64,000 bases of DNA, taken from NCBI RefSeq assembly GCF_000143415.4, contig NW_003314280.1, forward strand, positions 901,262-965,261. The letters run 5' to 3'. Positions 54,479 to 64,000 of this stretch are shown piece after piece. The stretch's first letter is position 1, and each line of letters begins with the position of its first letter. Under the pieces are notes generated by a model that worked only from the letters and a program-made list of their open reading frames with translations, had not been told where the DNA came from and searched no databases. The stretch is from Selaginella moellendorffii (taxonomy: Eukaryota > Streptophyta > Lycopodiopsida > Selaginellales > Selaginellaceae). The position numbers and the translations under genes were made by a program.

Positions 54479-55240
54479 TCATGAGGATTTGGTGGAGGAA
54501 CTCAAAGATCGCAGCACTTCCTCGGCAGTGATCCATCCGCCGAGGCAACCCAGCGATTTATACTTGACGGCCCCCCACCTGAGAATTCGAGAAAATCGTA
54601 GGAGGTGAGGCTTGATCGAAGAGAACAGAGGAGGGAGCTTACCAGGATTTGAAAGGCATGGCGATACAATGTAGATGGAGGTGGCTCACGCTGTTATATG
54701 GAGGCCGATGGAATCCAAACCTGTAAGCACGTAAACTCGAGAAAATGTGAGTGAGGAAGCATGAAACACTCCAAGAAGGTCATAGATATGATCACTTGTA
54801 GCTCTCGGCCCCAGGAGCGTCCTTCCGCAGCAACGATTCTCCAAGTTTGAGCATCCGCTCGACTGGCAAGAGGAAGAAAGAATTATCTCTCTCTCTCTCT
54901 CTCAAAATCTAAGGAAACGCGGAAGGTTTTATTACCGAGTAGAGCATGCTCGTCACCCCTGAGGCTGTTGATGTTCTTGATGTGCTCGACTGGAACCACA
55001 AGGTAATGCCTGCAGCGAGCAATGAAAATTTTCATTCCAAAACTTTGTCTATGCTACTTGGATCCTGATGGGCTCCGGTCCTCAAATGCTAGCAACTCGT
55101 CATCCTGCAGTGGTGATGGCCATGATTCCAGCTCAAGGAAGTAGAGCTGAATAGAGAACCTGGAAGAGAATATTGCTGGTCCGGCCTGCGCATTTCCCCA
55201 GCGCGATCTCACAAAAAGGGCAAAGAGCTCCAGCGCCCAT
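54479..55240 (-). CDS. HINT/HIT-family nucleotide hydrolase (HINT3-like)
   Basis: Small histidine-triad phosphoramidase of 148 residues built from six tiny exons: 55160-55240, 55058-55104, 54936-55009, 54796-54862, 54643-54720 and 54479-54578. All junctions are in phase. Products in order: MGAGALCPFCEIALGKCAGR (zinc-type CPFC), DDELLAFEDRSPSGSKHYLV, VPVEHIKNINSLRGDEHALL, VERMLKLGESLLRKDAPGAE, GFHRPPYNSVSHLHLHCIAM (catalytic HxHxH) and KYKSLGCLGGWITAEEVLRS. Plant HINT3 is an adenylylsulfatase/AMP-NH2 hydrolase of uncertain physiology (known). Two donors are slightly unusual but GT-type (GTGATC and GTAGCA). The exons are too short to stand out as open frames. Confidence 0.88.
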
Positions 55241-55666
55241 CAGCCCTAAAACAAATTCGTTTTAGAAACAAGTGTTACATTTTAGAAACTAATGATTTAA
55301 AATGTCGCGAGATCATTTCTAGCTGGACCTGCAAAAATAAAAACTTTATTCTATCATCTAAAGAACTAGAGCAAAAAAGAATATACCTTTTTATGTTGTT
55401 AGCTTGCACTTGGTAATGGTGGGAACCCTTGTGATATTAAACTCGTCCCTTAATATTTGCTACATAGAGAGATCGAGCCTCCCATCTCGCCATCTCATGC
55501 AAGTGTGTTTTCTTCATTTTAAAAACGAACTGGTTTAGGGTTTAGTGTGAAAAACCAGGCGCAAATAATATTGGGTTTTTAGGCATCTATTTGGCTGCCA
55601 AAAAATCTGACTATTTGCAGAGGAAGCCTTTTTCGATGAACGACTCGATTGTGCGCTTGCGCACTT

Positions 55667-55779
55667 TTATAACCGAAGCTCCTCACTCCGCAACGCGAGT
55701 CGGGTGGCTTCTTGGTTGAGGAACTCGTCCATGGCCGAGAAATCGTAGCAAAGTTGGCCCATACATGGCTTCCTTAGTA
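55667..55779 (-). other. Possible terminal coding exon of an unrecognised gene
   Basis: After an acceptor-like CCTCGCAG the minus strand reads VLRKPCMGQLCYDFSAMDEF and then LNQEATRLALRSEELRL and a TAA. The composition looks protein-like. I could not find a convincing upstream partner in 55780-57400, so it may be the remnant of a lost gene. Confidence 0.3.
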
Positions 55780-57536
55780 CTGCGAGGGAAATGATGGACA
55801 AGCAAAGCTGCAAGGCAAGTCACAGGCAAAAGCATATTATAAGCCATGCCTTCATTGCCAGAGAGATAAACACTGCAGTCTTGTATTGTTCCTCATCGAG
55901 TTTCAACTCTACGTGGCAAAGATCCAGTACTCTGACTACGAGTCCCTGCAAGAATGATCATGATGTCCGCTTCGATAGGAATTTTGACAGTTTGCTGAGC
56001 AGCCACACTTCAAATTTAGTGATTGTCAAAATTTCTATCCAAGCCTCCGGTATCAGCACTGCTCTCGCCAGCTTCCAGATTTGCTGCTGCTCGGGCCAGT
56101 TTCCATATCTGCCAGAGGGTGCCCATCTGCTGGAGAGAAAAATGAGTGTTAGAACTTTTTCAAGGCACACGACGCAGCTATTCGTGCTCGAGTTGAAGCA
56201 GTTCCATTCGATTTGGACGGGCTTGCAGATTCACTGGTAGACCGGCTTGTGATTCCCAATACTTTGATTTGATCAATGGAAATAGTGCTAGAATTGTGTT
56301 TGGTGAGACTGTCATTCAAGGATACCACAAGATCTCTGGATTTGTAGCATACCTTGCTACAGTTTTCCCAGGGATAACAGCAAGCATTACCAGTGCTTGC
56401 TGTAATCCCGATGCTGCCAATGCTTGCTGTGTTCCAGATCCCTGGGAAATTTCTAGCAAGGTATGCATGGGAAGAGGAGAGTTGTTGTGGAGGCCCCGAC
56501 CTCGAACTTGCGGCAAGAGAAATCATCCACATCATGAGATCACGGCACAGCATCCTGTCGAAAACCGTTTGCCCGTTCACGATGCTTCCATCCATTCAAA
56601 GAAAGCATGATGTGGGTGGGCATGGCATCACGACTTTCAAGCTTCTGTGCCAAAGTTGTCGTCGAGAATTCCTGTAAGATTCCATTGGCATAAAAAAAAA
56701 GTCAGAATCCGGCCATGGGCAGGGTGGCATATCCATGAGCTGGACGCCTTGGTCGGGGATGCCTTGCAGCGCAGGTAGCGAGAGACAGCATTATGCCAGA
56801 CGCAAGTTGCGTTGACAAATCGAATGAACGTTTCCAGCAGCTCCCTGTTACGATCTGCCCATAGAGCTCCCAGTTCTATGTTCCGCACTGCGCAGACATT
56901 GGCAGAGAAAGATAAGAGGAAATCAAGAATCTAGCTTCGTAGAACCAGATTTGGATGCATCATGTGGGGGAGCCTCCACAAAATCGTCGACCTGTTCATG
57001 GGATCGCAGCACAATATCCAATATGTAGCAAACTGCAGGCGCGCCGTCGGGGAAGCCAGCAAAATCCGCTCGGCCATTTCGATGTCACTCGGCTCGCCCA
57101 GCTCGGCCATGACGATGTCTCTCGGCTCGCCCAGCGACGATGATCCACTCACTGCCAGTGCCCTCGATCAGCCGCAGGACGACGCCTCAAAGAGCAAGGA
57201 CGATCATCCGACGGCCTGGATGACCATGCAACACACGGACGGTGGCGATGTAATCTCTGAAAACATTCGTACACTCGAAGATCGTTCGTACAAGTCCTTT
57301 CAAATAACAAGTTAAAACCTGTTATAGTTATGATAATAGTTATAATAAGAATATCCACTGGATCCAGAGGTTTGTCGATTCTTTTGGGCCCTAGGTTTTA
57401 GCTATACATATTTTCTTTTAATGAGATCATCCCTCCAGGGAGATTAAAATTACAGCGCCGTGGTATCCGCACCTCGTGGTGCTCAAAAGAATCGAAGACA
57501 AACCTTCAAGAGAGAAACAAAATCACTTTAAGAAGC
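55780..57536. other. Poorly explained region, coding-like shards and a foldback
   Basis: No complete gene. Shards include a minus-strand stretch with the 25-27-nt words CAGATATGGAAACTGGCCCG and CAAATCTGGAAGCTGGCGAG in direct repeat (near 56060-56120), and a PPR-like fragment IVNGQTVFDRMLCRDLMMWM near 56560. Repeated CTCGGCTCGCCCAGC words occur at 57090-57135. The inverted repeat at 56347-56466 is listed separately. Confidence 0.4.
56347..56466. repeat. Long imperfect inverted repeat (foldback)
   Basis: The left arm 56347-56388 (GCATACCTTGCT...CAGCAAGCATT) is matched by the reverse complement of the right arm 56419-56466 (same ends, with a few mismatches and a 6-nt bulge). A loop of about 30 nt separates them and contains a second inner TGCTTGCT/AGCAAGCA pairing. 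RNA from either strand would form a hairpin with over 35 paired bases. Confidence 0.8.
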
Positions 57537-59963
57537 TCACATGCCAACGAGGGTGGCCGACTCGTTGGCTGTGCTGCCCGAGTGCTTGACGCGAGGCTTT
57601 GGCGGAGGAGGAGGATTCTCCAGGCACATACAGTCCGGGGCCGGGTACGTGTAGATCGAAGCGCTCGACTTGCGCATCTCGTGGCCCTTGACGTCGTTGT
57701 GTCTTTGCATTGCTTGCAAGTGCTTTGAGAACGATTCCCAGCTGCAGTCGAGTGAAACTTAGAGAACAGAGAAAGGAAAAGAAGGGAGGAAGACAAGCTT
57801 GCCTGATGCTGGGTCTGTCCAAGAGTTGCACCAGCTTTCGCTTGTCCGGACGTATCGTTTTCGCGTAGCCCTTGTTGAGAAATCGCCTATGGCCGATCAA
57901 AAAATGTGGGAAATTGCCACCTTGTGTCGTGACAAAAGCCTCGCTGTGCAGACAAACTGTATAGTCCAGTGCGGCTAACCTCGAGGAGTGCATCTGAGGA
58001 AAACAAAAGAACAAGTCATATGGTCAGGGCCTCGTTCAATATCAAAATGTAGAGCTTGCCTTGAATGGTGCAAGCTCCTCATCTGTCAGTAACGTTTCTT
58101 TAGTTTGCAGGCTCGGAAACATCTGCTTCAGCGGAAGCATGGTTCTCTCCTCCTTGTAAATCTTCCCTGCAGCCAGAAATATGGGCGTAGAGTTCTTGAA
58201 TCCCATTCCCCTGAGCATCATTCCGACCTGCAAGTGGCTTTAGACGCGCCAAAGAAGTCACGAGAGCAAAGCGACGGTACCTCCAGTGGAGTGAGGGGAC
58301 ACTTCCCATCCATCCTGTTACCACCTGGACTGATTATACGGCCCTTCCTATTGAACTTGCCTTTCCAGCCCTTCTCGCGTGCAGCATCCATCTCCTGCTT
58401 TTCCTCTTCGCCTCCATCGTAAATACAACACGAAAACGCCACCATGTCCTGTAAAGAAACGAGGAAAAAGAAAAACAAAACGACACCGTCGTTTGTTGAC
58501 ATCTGCTCAGAGATGGCGAACGTAAAAAACACGTTACCTCTTCAAACCGCAAATGCACAGCGACATACTTCCCACCGTTCCCAGAGCTGCGCTCTACCAT
58601 ACGCTGAACTAGCAGCTGGCCAATGTCGGATATCGGCTTTGCGAATCTCAGAGCCTCGTAGTTAGTGAAGCATCTAAGCCGCTGCAGAGGTAGAGGAATG
58701 TGATCATACGCTAAACGGTTTGCAAAGGGAGCTATTCTGATGACTCTGTTGCCAGCAATACTGTTTGAATTAGATGATAGTCAAAAGGTAGAAAAGAAAG
58801 AGCTTACCCGGTTTCAAGGAGCTTGGGGAGGACTTTGTCGAGATAAAAGCTGGGTGGAGATAGAGCCTTGATCCTAAAGTTGAAAATATTACTGAGGTTG
58901 CCTACGCTGTCCATGAGATCATCGGGGAGCCGGCTGACAACTCTCACGTCCCTCTGGAGCGCATTAATAAAATGCTGCTCATCATATATCTCCCCGAAAG
59001 TGCTGCAATTAACAATCACACACATGAGAGCGAAGAAAGCAAAACAAAAGGCACGCACCTCCTATCCTGCCAAACACTATTAAAATGAAACTCCGGGACA
59101 ACAAGGGTCGCGTTCAAAAGTGCTGCTACAGCAACAGCGTTGCATATCTATCACCAAGGAAAAAGAGCCACGAAAAGAATCTCAATCAGCCACGGCATTC
59201 TTCGAAGAAGAAAAAAAAAACCAAAAAAATCCACAGACTTACGGAAGATCTCTGCTGGTTCAAGCCCCCGTTTGCCTCTATCATCACGAATCCATTCGAT
59301 GGAGGCAAATCTGGACACACATGCACGAACAAAATCCAAGATAGTTAGCTCTTCTTCGTGTTTTTTCTCTAATCGAGATCGAGAAAGATGGTTGTCACTC
59401 ACCAGTGCTATTCGAAGAATGACGATCCAAACAAGGAACCCAGCCCTCTCCCTCCTTTGGAAACTGCCACACAGCCTTAATCTGGAAGAATTCGCGAAGA
59501 ACCAAAAAAAAAAAAACACAAAGGGAGAGGAGATTTTTCTTAGTCACACCACACAAAAGCAAACAAATCTCATCGATCATACCCCGGTGTTGTTGGAAGC
59601 CCGCATTGCCGGCCACAAATTCGCGAACACCTCGGGGCTCCGGTACCTGGAGCCGGGAGGATCCGGCTTCCTCACCCGCGGCAAATCCAGCGTCATGGTG
59701 CTCATGTAGAGCAGCATTCCCGAGATGTAGATAATGGGCGCAATCAGCAAGAGCTTGTGCTGCCGGAGGAGAATCGAGAGGACGAGGCAAGAGAGGCGCT
59801 GCATGAGCGTTCTTGAGGAGGAAGAAGGGGAGCGCTTGCTGCCACTGCCGCTGCCGCTGCTCCGCCCATTCGTGCTGGCGCTGGGCGAGGACGAGAGAGG
59901 AGGAGGAAAAGAATTCTGCTGCGGCTGCTCCTGCTGCTGCATGGATCGGCTAGGCGGCACCAT
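57537..59963 (-). CDS. O-fucosyltransferase family protein (type II Golgi membrane enzyme)
   Basis: Plant GDP-fucose protein O-fucosyltransferase-like family, Golgi-located glycosyltransferases (some members act on pectin; substrate here unknown). The ATG at 59963 ([17 protein letters not shown]) opens a Gln/Ser-rich cytosolic tail, a basic stretch and a membrane anchor [20 protein letters not shown]. The stem contains [18 protein letters not shown]. The catalytic part, joined from about ten short exons, shows [108 protein letters not shown] and [20 protein letters not shown]. The C-terminal tail has a PPPPPKPR run. Longer in-frame sequence upstream (to 60095) lacks the expected tail features and is probably leader. 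Confidence 0.88.
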
Positions 59964-60154
59964 CAAACCCGATCCATCACTCGATTCGCCTCGCCGCCCG
60001 CCCAGCAGCAAGCGACAGATCGATCGGGACGATATTAATGCCCAGCTCCATCCAAATTCGTATCCCAGGAACCCTAAAAAAGGGCTCGCCCACAAATAAA
60101 CCCTAGTGGATGAGAGAGAGAGAAGAAGAACGTTGGCCCCTTTGAGTCCTCGAT

Positions 60155-60922
60155 CTAGGCGGCGGTGGCGGTAGCGGTGGAAGAAGAAGAAGCGGCGGAG
60201 CTCTCGTCCTTGGCGGCGCCGGATCTATCCTCGCCGCCCTCCTGCTGCTCGGGGTCGCCGTAGAAGAGATTGAGCGGGAAGAGATCCTTGGAGAGGGAGA
60301 TTGGGCGCTTGAGATAGACGTAGCACTTCTTGTACGAGGCGGTGCGATAGAAGTACTTCTTCCGGGGATTGAATTTCTTCTTGGCGTCCATGTTCATCGT
60401 GTGGACCTTCTCCACGTCCAGGCCATAGACGAGCTGGAGGACCCTCTTGATCTCTAGCTGCATTGGACGAGAGAGAGAGAGAGAGATCGATCGATGAGTC
60501 TCAAAGAAGAGATTTCTAGCGCTCACCTTGCCGGCCCTGGGATACGTCCGGAAGCACAGCTCCTTGAGATCGTTGGGGCGGGGCGGGAGCTGCAATCGCA
60601 GCGGGATGTTGGCGAGGTAGATGACCCGGCCCAGATTCTTGCACGTCGTCTTGATCGGCCCGCGGTGGCTCCACTGCCCGAATGGCGCGCCCTCCAGCGC
60701 TCCCTGCTGCGACGCCTCCAGCGCCGGGCCTGCCCTCCTCTCCCACGCCCTGGATCTTCCAGCCGCCGCCGCCGTCGCGGCTCTAGCCCCCGGCCCAAAT
60801 CTCCTCGCTCTCGACGCTGCTTGCGGCGATGCCGATGATGCTGGCGCTTCAGGATCGCGCCGCGCTCCAAACCTGGCCACCGCCGCTGCCATGCGCGTCC
60901 CGAATCTCCGAGCGATCGGCAT
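60155..60922 (-). CDS. Mitochondrial large-subunit ribosomal protein uL23m
   Basis: Two exons joined across a 69-nt intron (near 60461-60529). The N-terminus MPIARRFGTRMAAAVARFGA is Arg/Ala-rich, as in mitochondrial presequences, and continues through an Ala-rich stretch. The L23 core then starts: GRVIYLANIPLRLQLPPRPN, LKELCFRTYPRAGK, LEIKRVLQLVYGLDVEKVHT, MNMDAKKKFNPRK, YKKCYVYLKRPISLSKDLFP. The spacing matches plant mitochondrial L23. The C-terminal tail is acidic then Ser/Ala/Thr-rich. The intron is stop-free and a multiple of three. The start codon is 66 bp from the divergent start of ObgM. Confidence 0.85.
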   Translation of the reverse strand: MPIARRFGTRMAAAVARFGARRDPEAPASSASPQAASRARRFGPGARAATAAAAGRSRAWERRAGPALEASQQGALEGAPFGQWSHRGPIKTTCKNLGRVIYLANIPLRLQLPPRPNDLKELCFRTYPRAGKVSARNLFFETHRSISLSLSRPMQLEIKRVLQLVYGLDVEKVHTMNMDAKKKFNPRKKYFYRTASYKKCYVYLKRPISLSKDLFPLNLFYGDPEQQEGGEDRSGAAKDESSAASSSSTATATAA

Positions 60923-60988
60923 TGCCTCAGGGGATTTTCTCTAGAACCCTAAAATGACATAACGGGCCACTAGAACCCTAAAACTTCG
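60923..60988. promoter_or_regulatory. 66-bp bidirectional promoter/leader between uL23m and ObgM
   Basis: Contains two copies of CTAGAACCCTAAAA (around 60939-60953 and 60971-60983), i.e. telo-box-like AACCCTA, flanking ACGGGCCAC, which resembles the site II element (GGGCC/T) of ribosomal and mitochondrial gene promoters in plants. No TATA box is visible. Both leaders must be extremely short or overlap the partner gene. Confidence 0.7.
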
Positions 60989-62634
60989 ATGAAGCAGCGG
61001 CCATGGCGGATGGCGCTGGCGAGGGCGCTCCACTGGGAGAAGGATCAGCAGCCGGTGAAGCAGGCCGAGCGCAAGCTCGTGGATCGCTACATTCTCCGAG
61101 TCAAGGGCGGGCATGGCGGCGGCGGATGCAACAGCTTTGCCAAGAGCTTGAGCTCTCGGCACGGCCGTGTCAATGGTAAGCGCTCTCTTCTTCTTTTCTC
61201 TTGCATCGCAGAGGCTCCAAATATGATGATCTAGGTGGAAATGGCGGCATTGGAGGGAAGGTGATTCTCAAGAGCACGCCAGAAGTTTACGACTTCAAGA
61301 ATCTACAGCACGCTGCGGTGATCTTCTTTTTTCTTTGTTTGTTCTTGCCTTCGATCGAGCCTTTATTCTGATCGATCTTTCATTCTTTGTTTTTCTAGAC
61401 AGGCTGGTGGAAACGGGGGCTCGGGGCTTGACAGGAAGCAAACTGGGAAGAGAGGCTTGGATGAAGTAAGTCTTTGTTCTTGCCTCTCTAAGTTCTAGCG
61501 AGAATGATCGAATGAAATCTCTCTCAGGTTCTCTACGTCCCTCTGGGAACAGTCGTCCATCTTTCCGAGGGAACTCTCCCGGACATGACCCAAGACTTCC
61601 GGCAACGAGTAGCTCGGAGAACAGTGAAGCAAACTTGGGACGGTGACAAAGACTGGGTGAGGCTGAGCCAGATGTTCTCCAAGGACATATACTCGCACAG
61701 GCCCGATCATCCTCCACCACCCCAAGAAACCTCAGAAGAACCGGAAGAGACTAGCGACGACAGTGATCTAGACGAAGACGAAGACGAAGAAGAAGATGAC
61801 GATGACGACGGTGCCTCTTCCTCGTCGTCCGAGGACGCACCGCGCGTCCTCAAGATCCCGAGACCGATCATCCGGAGCAACGTAGCCGAGCTGCTGGAGC
61901 CCAACCAGACGCTGGTGGTAGCCGTGGGTGGCGCCGGGGGTCGAGGCAACGCGGCACTCCCCCGCTCGCTCCCGAAGAAGAGCAAGTGGCCGAACGGACT
62001 CCCGCGCCTGGAGAACGAGCCCGGCGAGCCCGGCAGCGAGGCGGTGCTCATCCTGGAGCTCAAGAGCATCGCCGACGTTGGTCTCGTGGGGGCTCCAAAC
62101 GCCGGCAAGAGCACGCTCCTGGGCTCCATGTCCAAAGCGAAGCCGTGCGTGGGGAGCTACCCCTTCACCACGCTCAGGCCGATCATCGGGAGGGTGGAGT
62201 TCCCGGACTACTACTGCTTCAGCGTCGCCGACGTCCCGGGGCTCATCGAGGGCGCTCACGAGAACCGGGGACTGGGCTTCCACTTCCTCCGGCACGTCGA
62301 GCGCACGAAGGTGTTCGTCTACGTGCTGGATGCGTCGCTCGGGGTGGCGGGCAGGGAGGGGGACTACGCGTGGGATCAGCTGGAGCAGCTCAAGTATGAG
62401 ATGGAGTGCTACCGGAGCGGGATGACCAAGCGGCGGTCGATCGTGGTGGCGAACAAGATGGACGAGGAGGGGGCCGAGGAGGTGGTGAGGGAGCTGAGGA
62501 GGAGGACGGACCTTCCCGTGTATCCGGTGTGCGCTGTTCTTGGCGAGGGTGTTGAGGAGCTCAAGGAAGGGATGCGGCAGATGGTGGAGTGCGATGATGG
62601 GGATGCGCCGGACTTGCAGGAGCTCAAGATTTGA
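60989..62634 (+). CDS. Obg-type GTPase, probably mitochondrial (ObgM)
   Basis: Obg GTPases assist assembly of the large ribosomal subunit (known). Exons 60989-61175, 61235-61319, 61403-61465 and 61528-62634. The N-terminus MKQRPWRMALARALHWEK is basic. The Obg domain glycine blocks follow: VKGGHGGGGCNSFAKS, GGNGGIGGKVILKS, AAGGNGGSGLDRKQTGKRG and VGGAGGRGNAALPRS. The G domain has VGLVGAPNAGKSTLLGSMSK (P-loop), YPFTTLRPIIGRVEF (switch I), VADVPGLIEGAHENRGLG (G3), IVVANKMDEE (G4) and a G5-like CAVLGEG. Between Obg blocks lies an inserted acidic/Ser stretch of about 35 residues (EDEDEEEDDDDDG then SSSSSEDA). Its divergent neighbour uL23m is a ribosomal protein of the same organelle. The exon 2 donor (GCG then GTGATC) is the least certain border. 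Confidence 0.9.
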
Positions 62635-63316
62635 AGGTGGTTATCTTTTGAGTTAGAGTTCCAATGTTGGCATCTCACTACTCGGATCATCTTAGTCCTA
62701 CAAGATAGCTTTTGCTCAAGATGCCGCAGTACAGTACCTTTTTGTGGGTGGTGATGCTCCATCTCTTGTGAATTGCCCAAGAAAAAACCAGCTTATTGAA
62801 GATATGTTGGAGCGCAATCTGTGATTGTGAAACAAGAGGACTAAGATGTTTGCCACCAAAGGGCATTTGCTAGAAAGAATGCGTCAGTGGAACGATTGGG
62901 TTTGGTGCTACTCCCCGTCCAAACAGCAACGATTTCTTGTGAAGATAGCTTTGAAGTATGCGGGAGTTTAAAATCCCAGCACAGTAGCTAGTCCAAGATT
63001 GGAATAAAGCGAAGAAAGAAGGGTGGCTCCTTCGTGTTTGGGAGATCTTGCAGTGGAGCATCTATCACATTGGTGGTGGTCACCAGCAAGATAGCGCACT
63101 TTGGACGAAGAACGTAGGAATTTTTTGCTTGGTCTCTCCGTGTGGGGTTGGAGGACTGTAGCTAAAGCTTCACGACGCAAGGCCTTTCACTCAAAGCAAT
63201 CAGTGTTGTGGGCTGTGGAGGCAACTTTCTTGTTCGCCGCTAGTACACGCCTTTGAAGATGGGGAGCAGCGGTATAAAGCTGGCAATCGCGAAGAACGCA
63301 GCAGCATCTTTGCGAC
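62635..63316. other. Intergenic region and peroxidase promoter
   Basis: No gene recognised; short minus-strand frames have no motifs. The last 100 bases include GGTATAAAGC at about 63270, a plausible TATA box 45 bp before the peroxidase start. Confidence 0.5.

Positions 63317-64000
<684 letters not shown>

Noticed and set aside
61707-62425. Antisense and shifted ORFs over ObgM
   Set aside because: Shadows of a GC-rich coding exon with no motifs of their own.

Overview
The window reads as nuclear DNA of a land plant. The best fit is a lycophyte with a compact genome such as Selaginella, but that is an inference. It rests on very short introns (about 40 to 70 nt), tight gene spacing, a single-exon PPR gene, plant-only families (class III peroxidase, S-protein homologue, NPF transporters, plant-type LRR kinase) and gypsy retroelements. 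No bacterial operons, CRISPR arrays or recognisable tRNA/rRNA genes were seen. A gap of Ns lies at 13781-14264.

Layout. 1-3.3 kb holds broken genes: a rearranged FIGNL1 AAA-ATPase, an NPF transporter remnant and a subtilase shard. A five-exon gene of unknown function follows (3.5-4.9 kb). 5.3-13.7 kb is AT-rich and dominated by a head-to-tail duplication of about 3.06 kb whose two units each carry a decayed zinc-ribbon protein gene. A decayed Ty3/gypsy element with 175-bp LTRs fills 14.3-19.2 kb and ends in a long microsatellite. From 21 kb the DNA is gene-dense: pectate lyase; a defence-like trio (GH81 glucanase, PR-1, GH81 glucanase); PPR protein; VPS34-type PI 3-kinase; an ATG8-interacting-like membrane protein; an Lsi2/ArsB-type anion transporter; a non-RD LRR receptor kinase; and a Tas-type aldo/keto reductase. 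A second gypsy element (43.6-48.0 kb) sits beside the aldo/keto reductase and separates it from its own truncated duplicate. Then come an S-protein homologue in an AT-rich island, an isoflavone-reductase-like enzyme, an intact NPF transporter, a HINT/HIT protein made of six tiny exons, a poorly explained stretch with a long foldback (56.3 kb), an O-fucosyltransferase, a divergent pair of mitochondrial ribosome genes (uL23m and ObgM) 66 bp apart, and the start of a class III peroxidase.

Themes. Two autophagy/endomembrane genes (VPS34 and the ATI-like gene) are neighbours on the same strand. Two GH81 copies flank a PR-1 gene with a CAPE-type C-terminus. TAGGGTT motifs recur just upstream of start codons and also occur in the retroelement LTRs downstream of their TATA box. 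Several gene pairs are packed to within about 35-66 bp. The most unusual signals are the micro-inversion inside FIGNL1, the gag-deleted retroelement with one uninterrupted fused frame, a GC-AG intron, two stop-free 3n introns, the foldback at 56.35-56.47 kb and the 66-bp bidirectional promoter.
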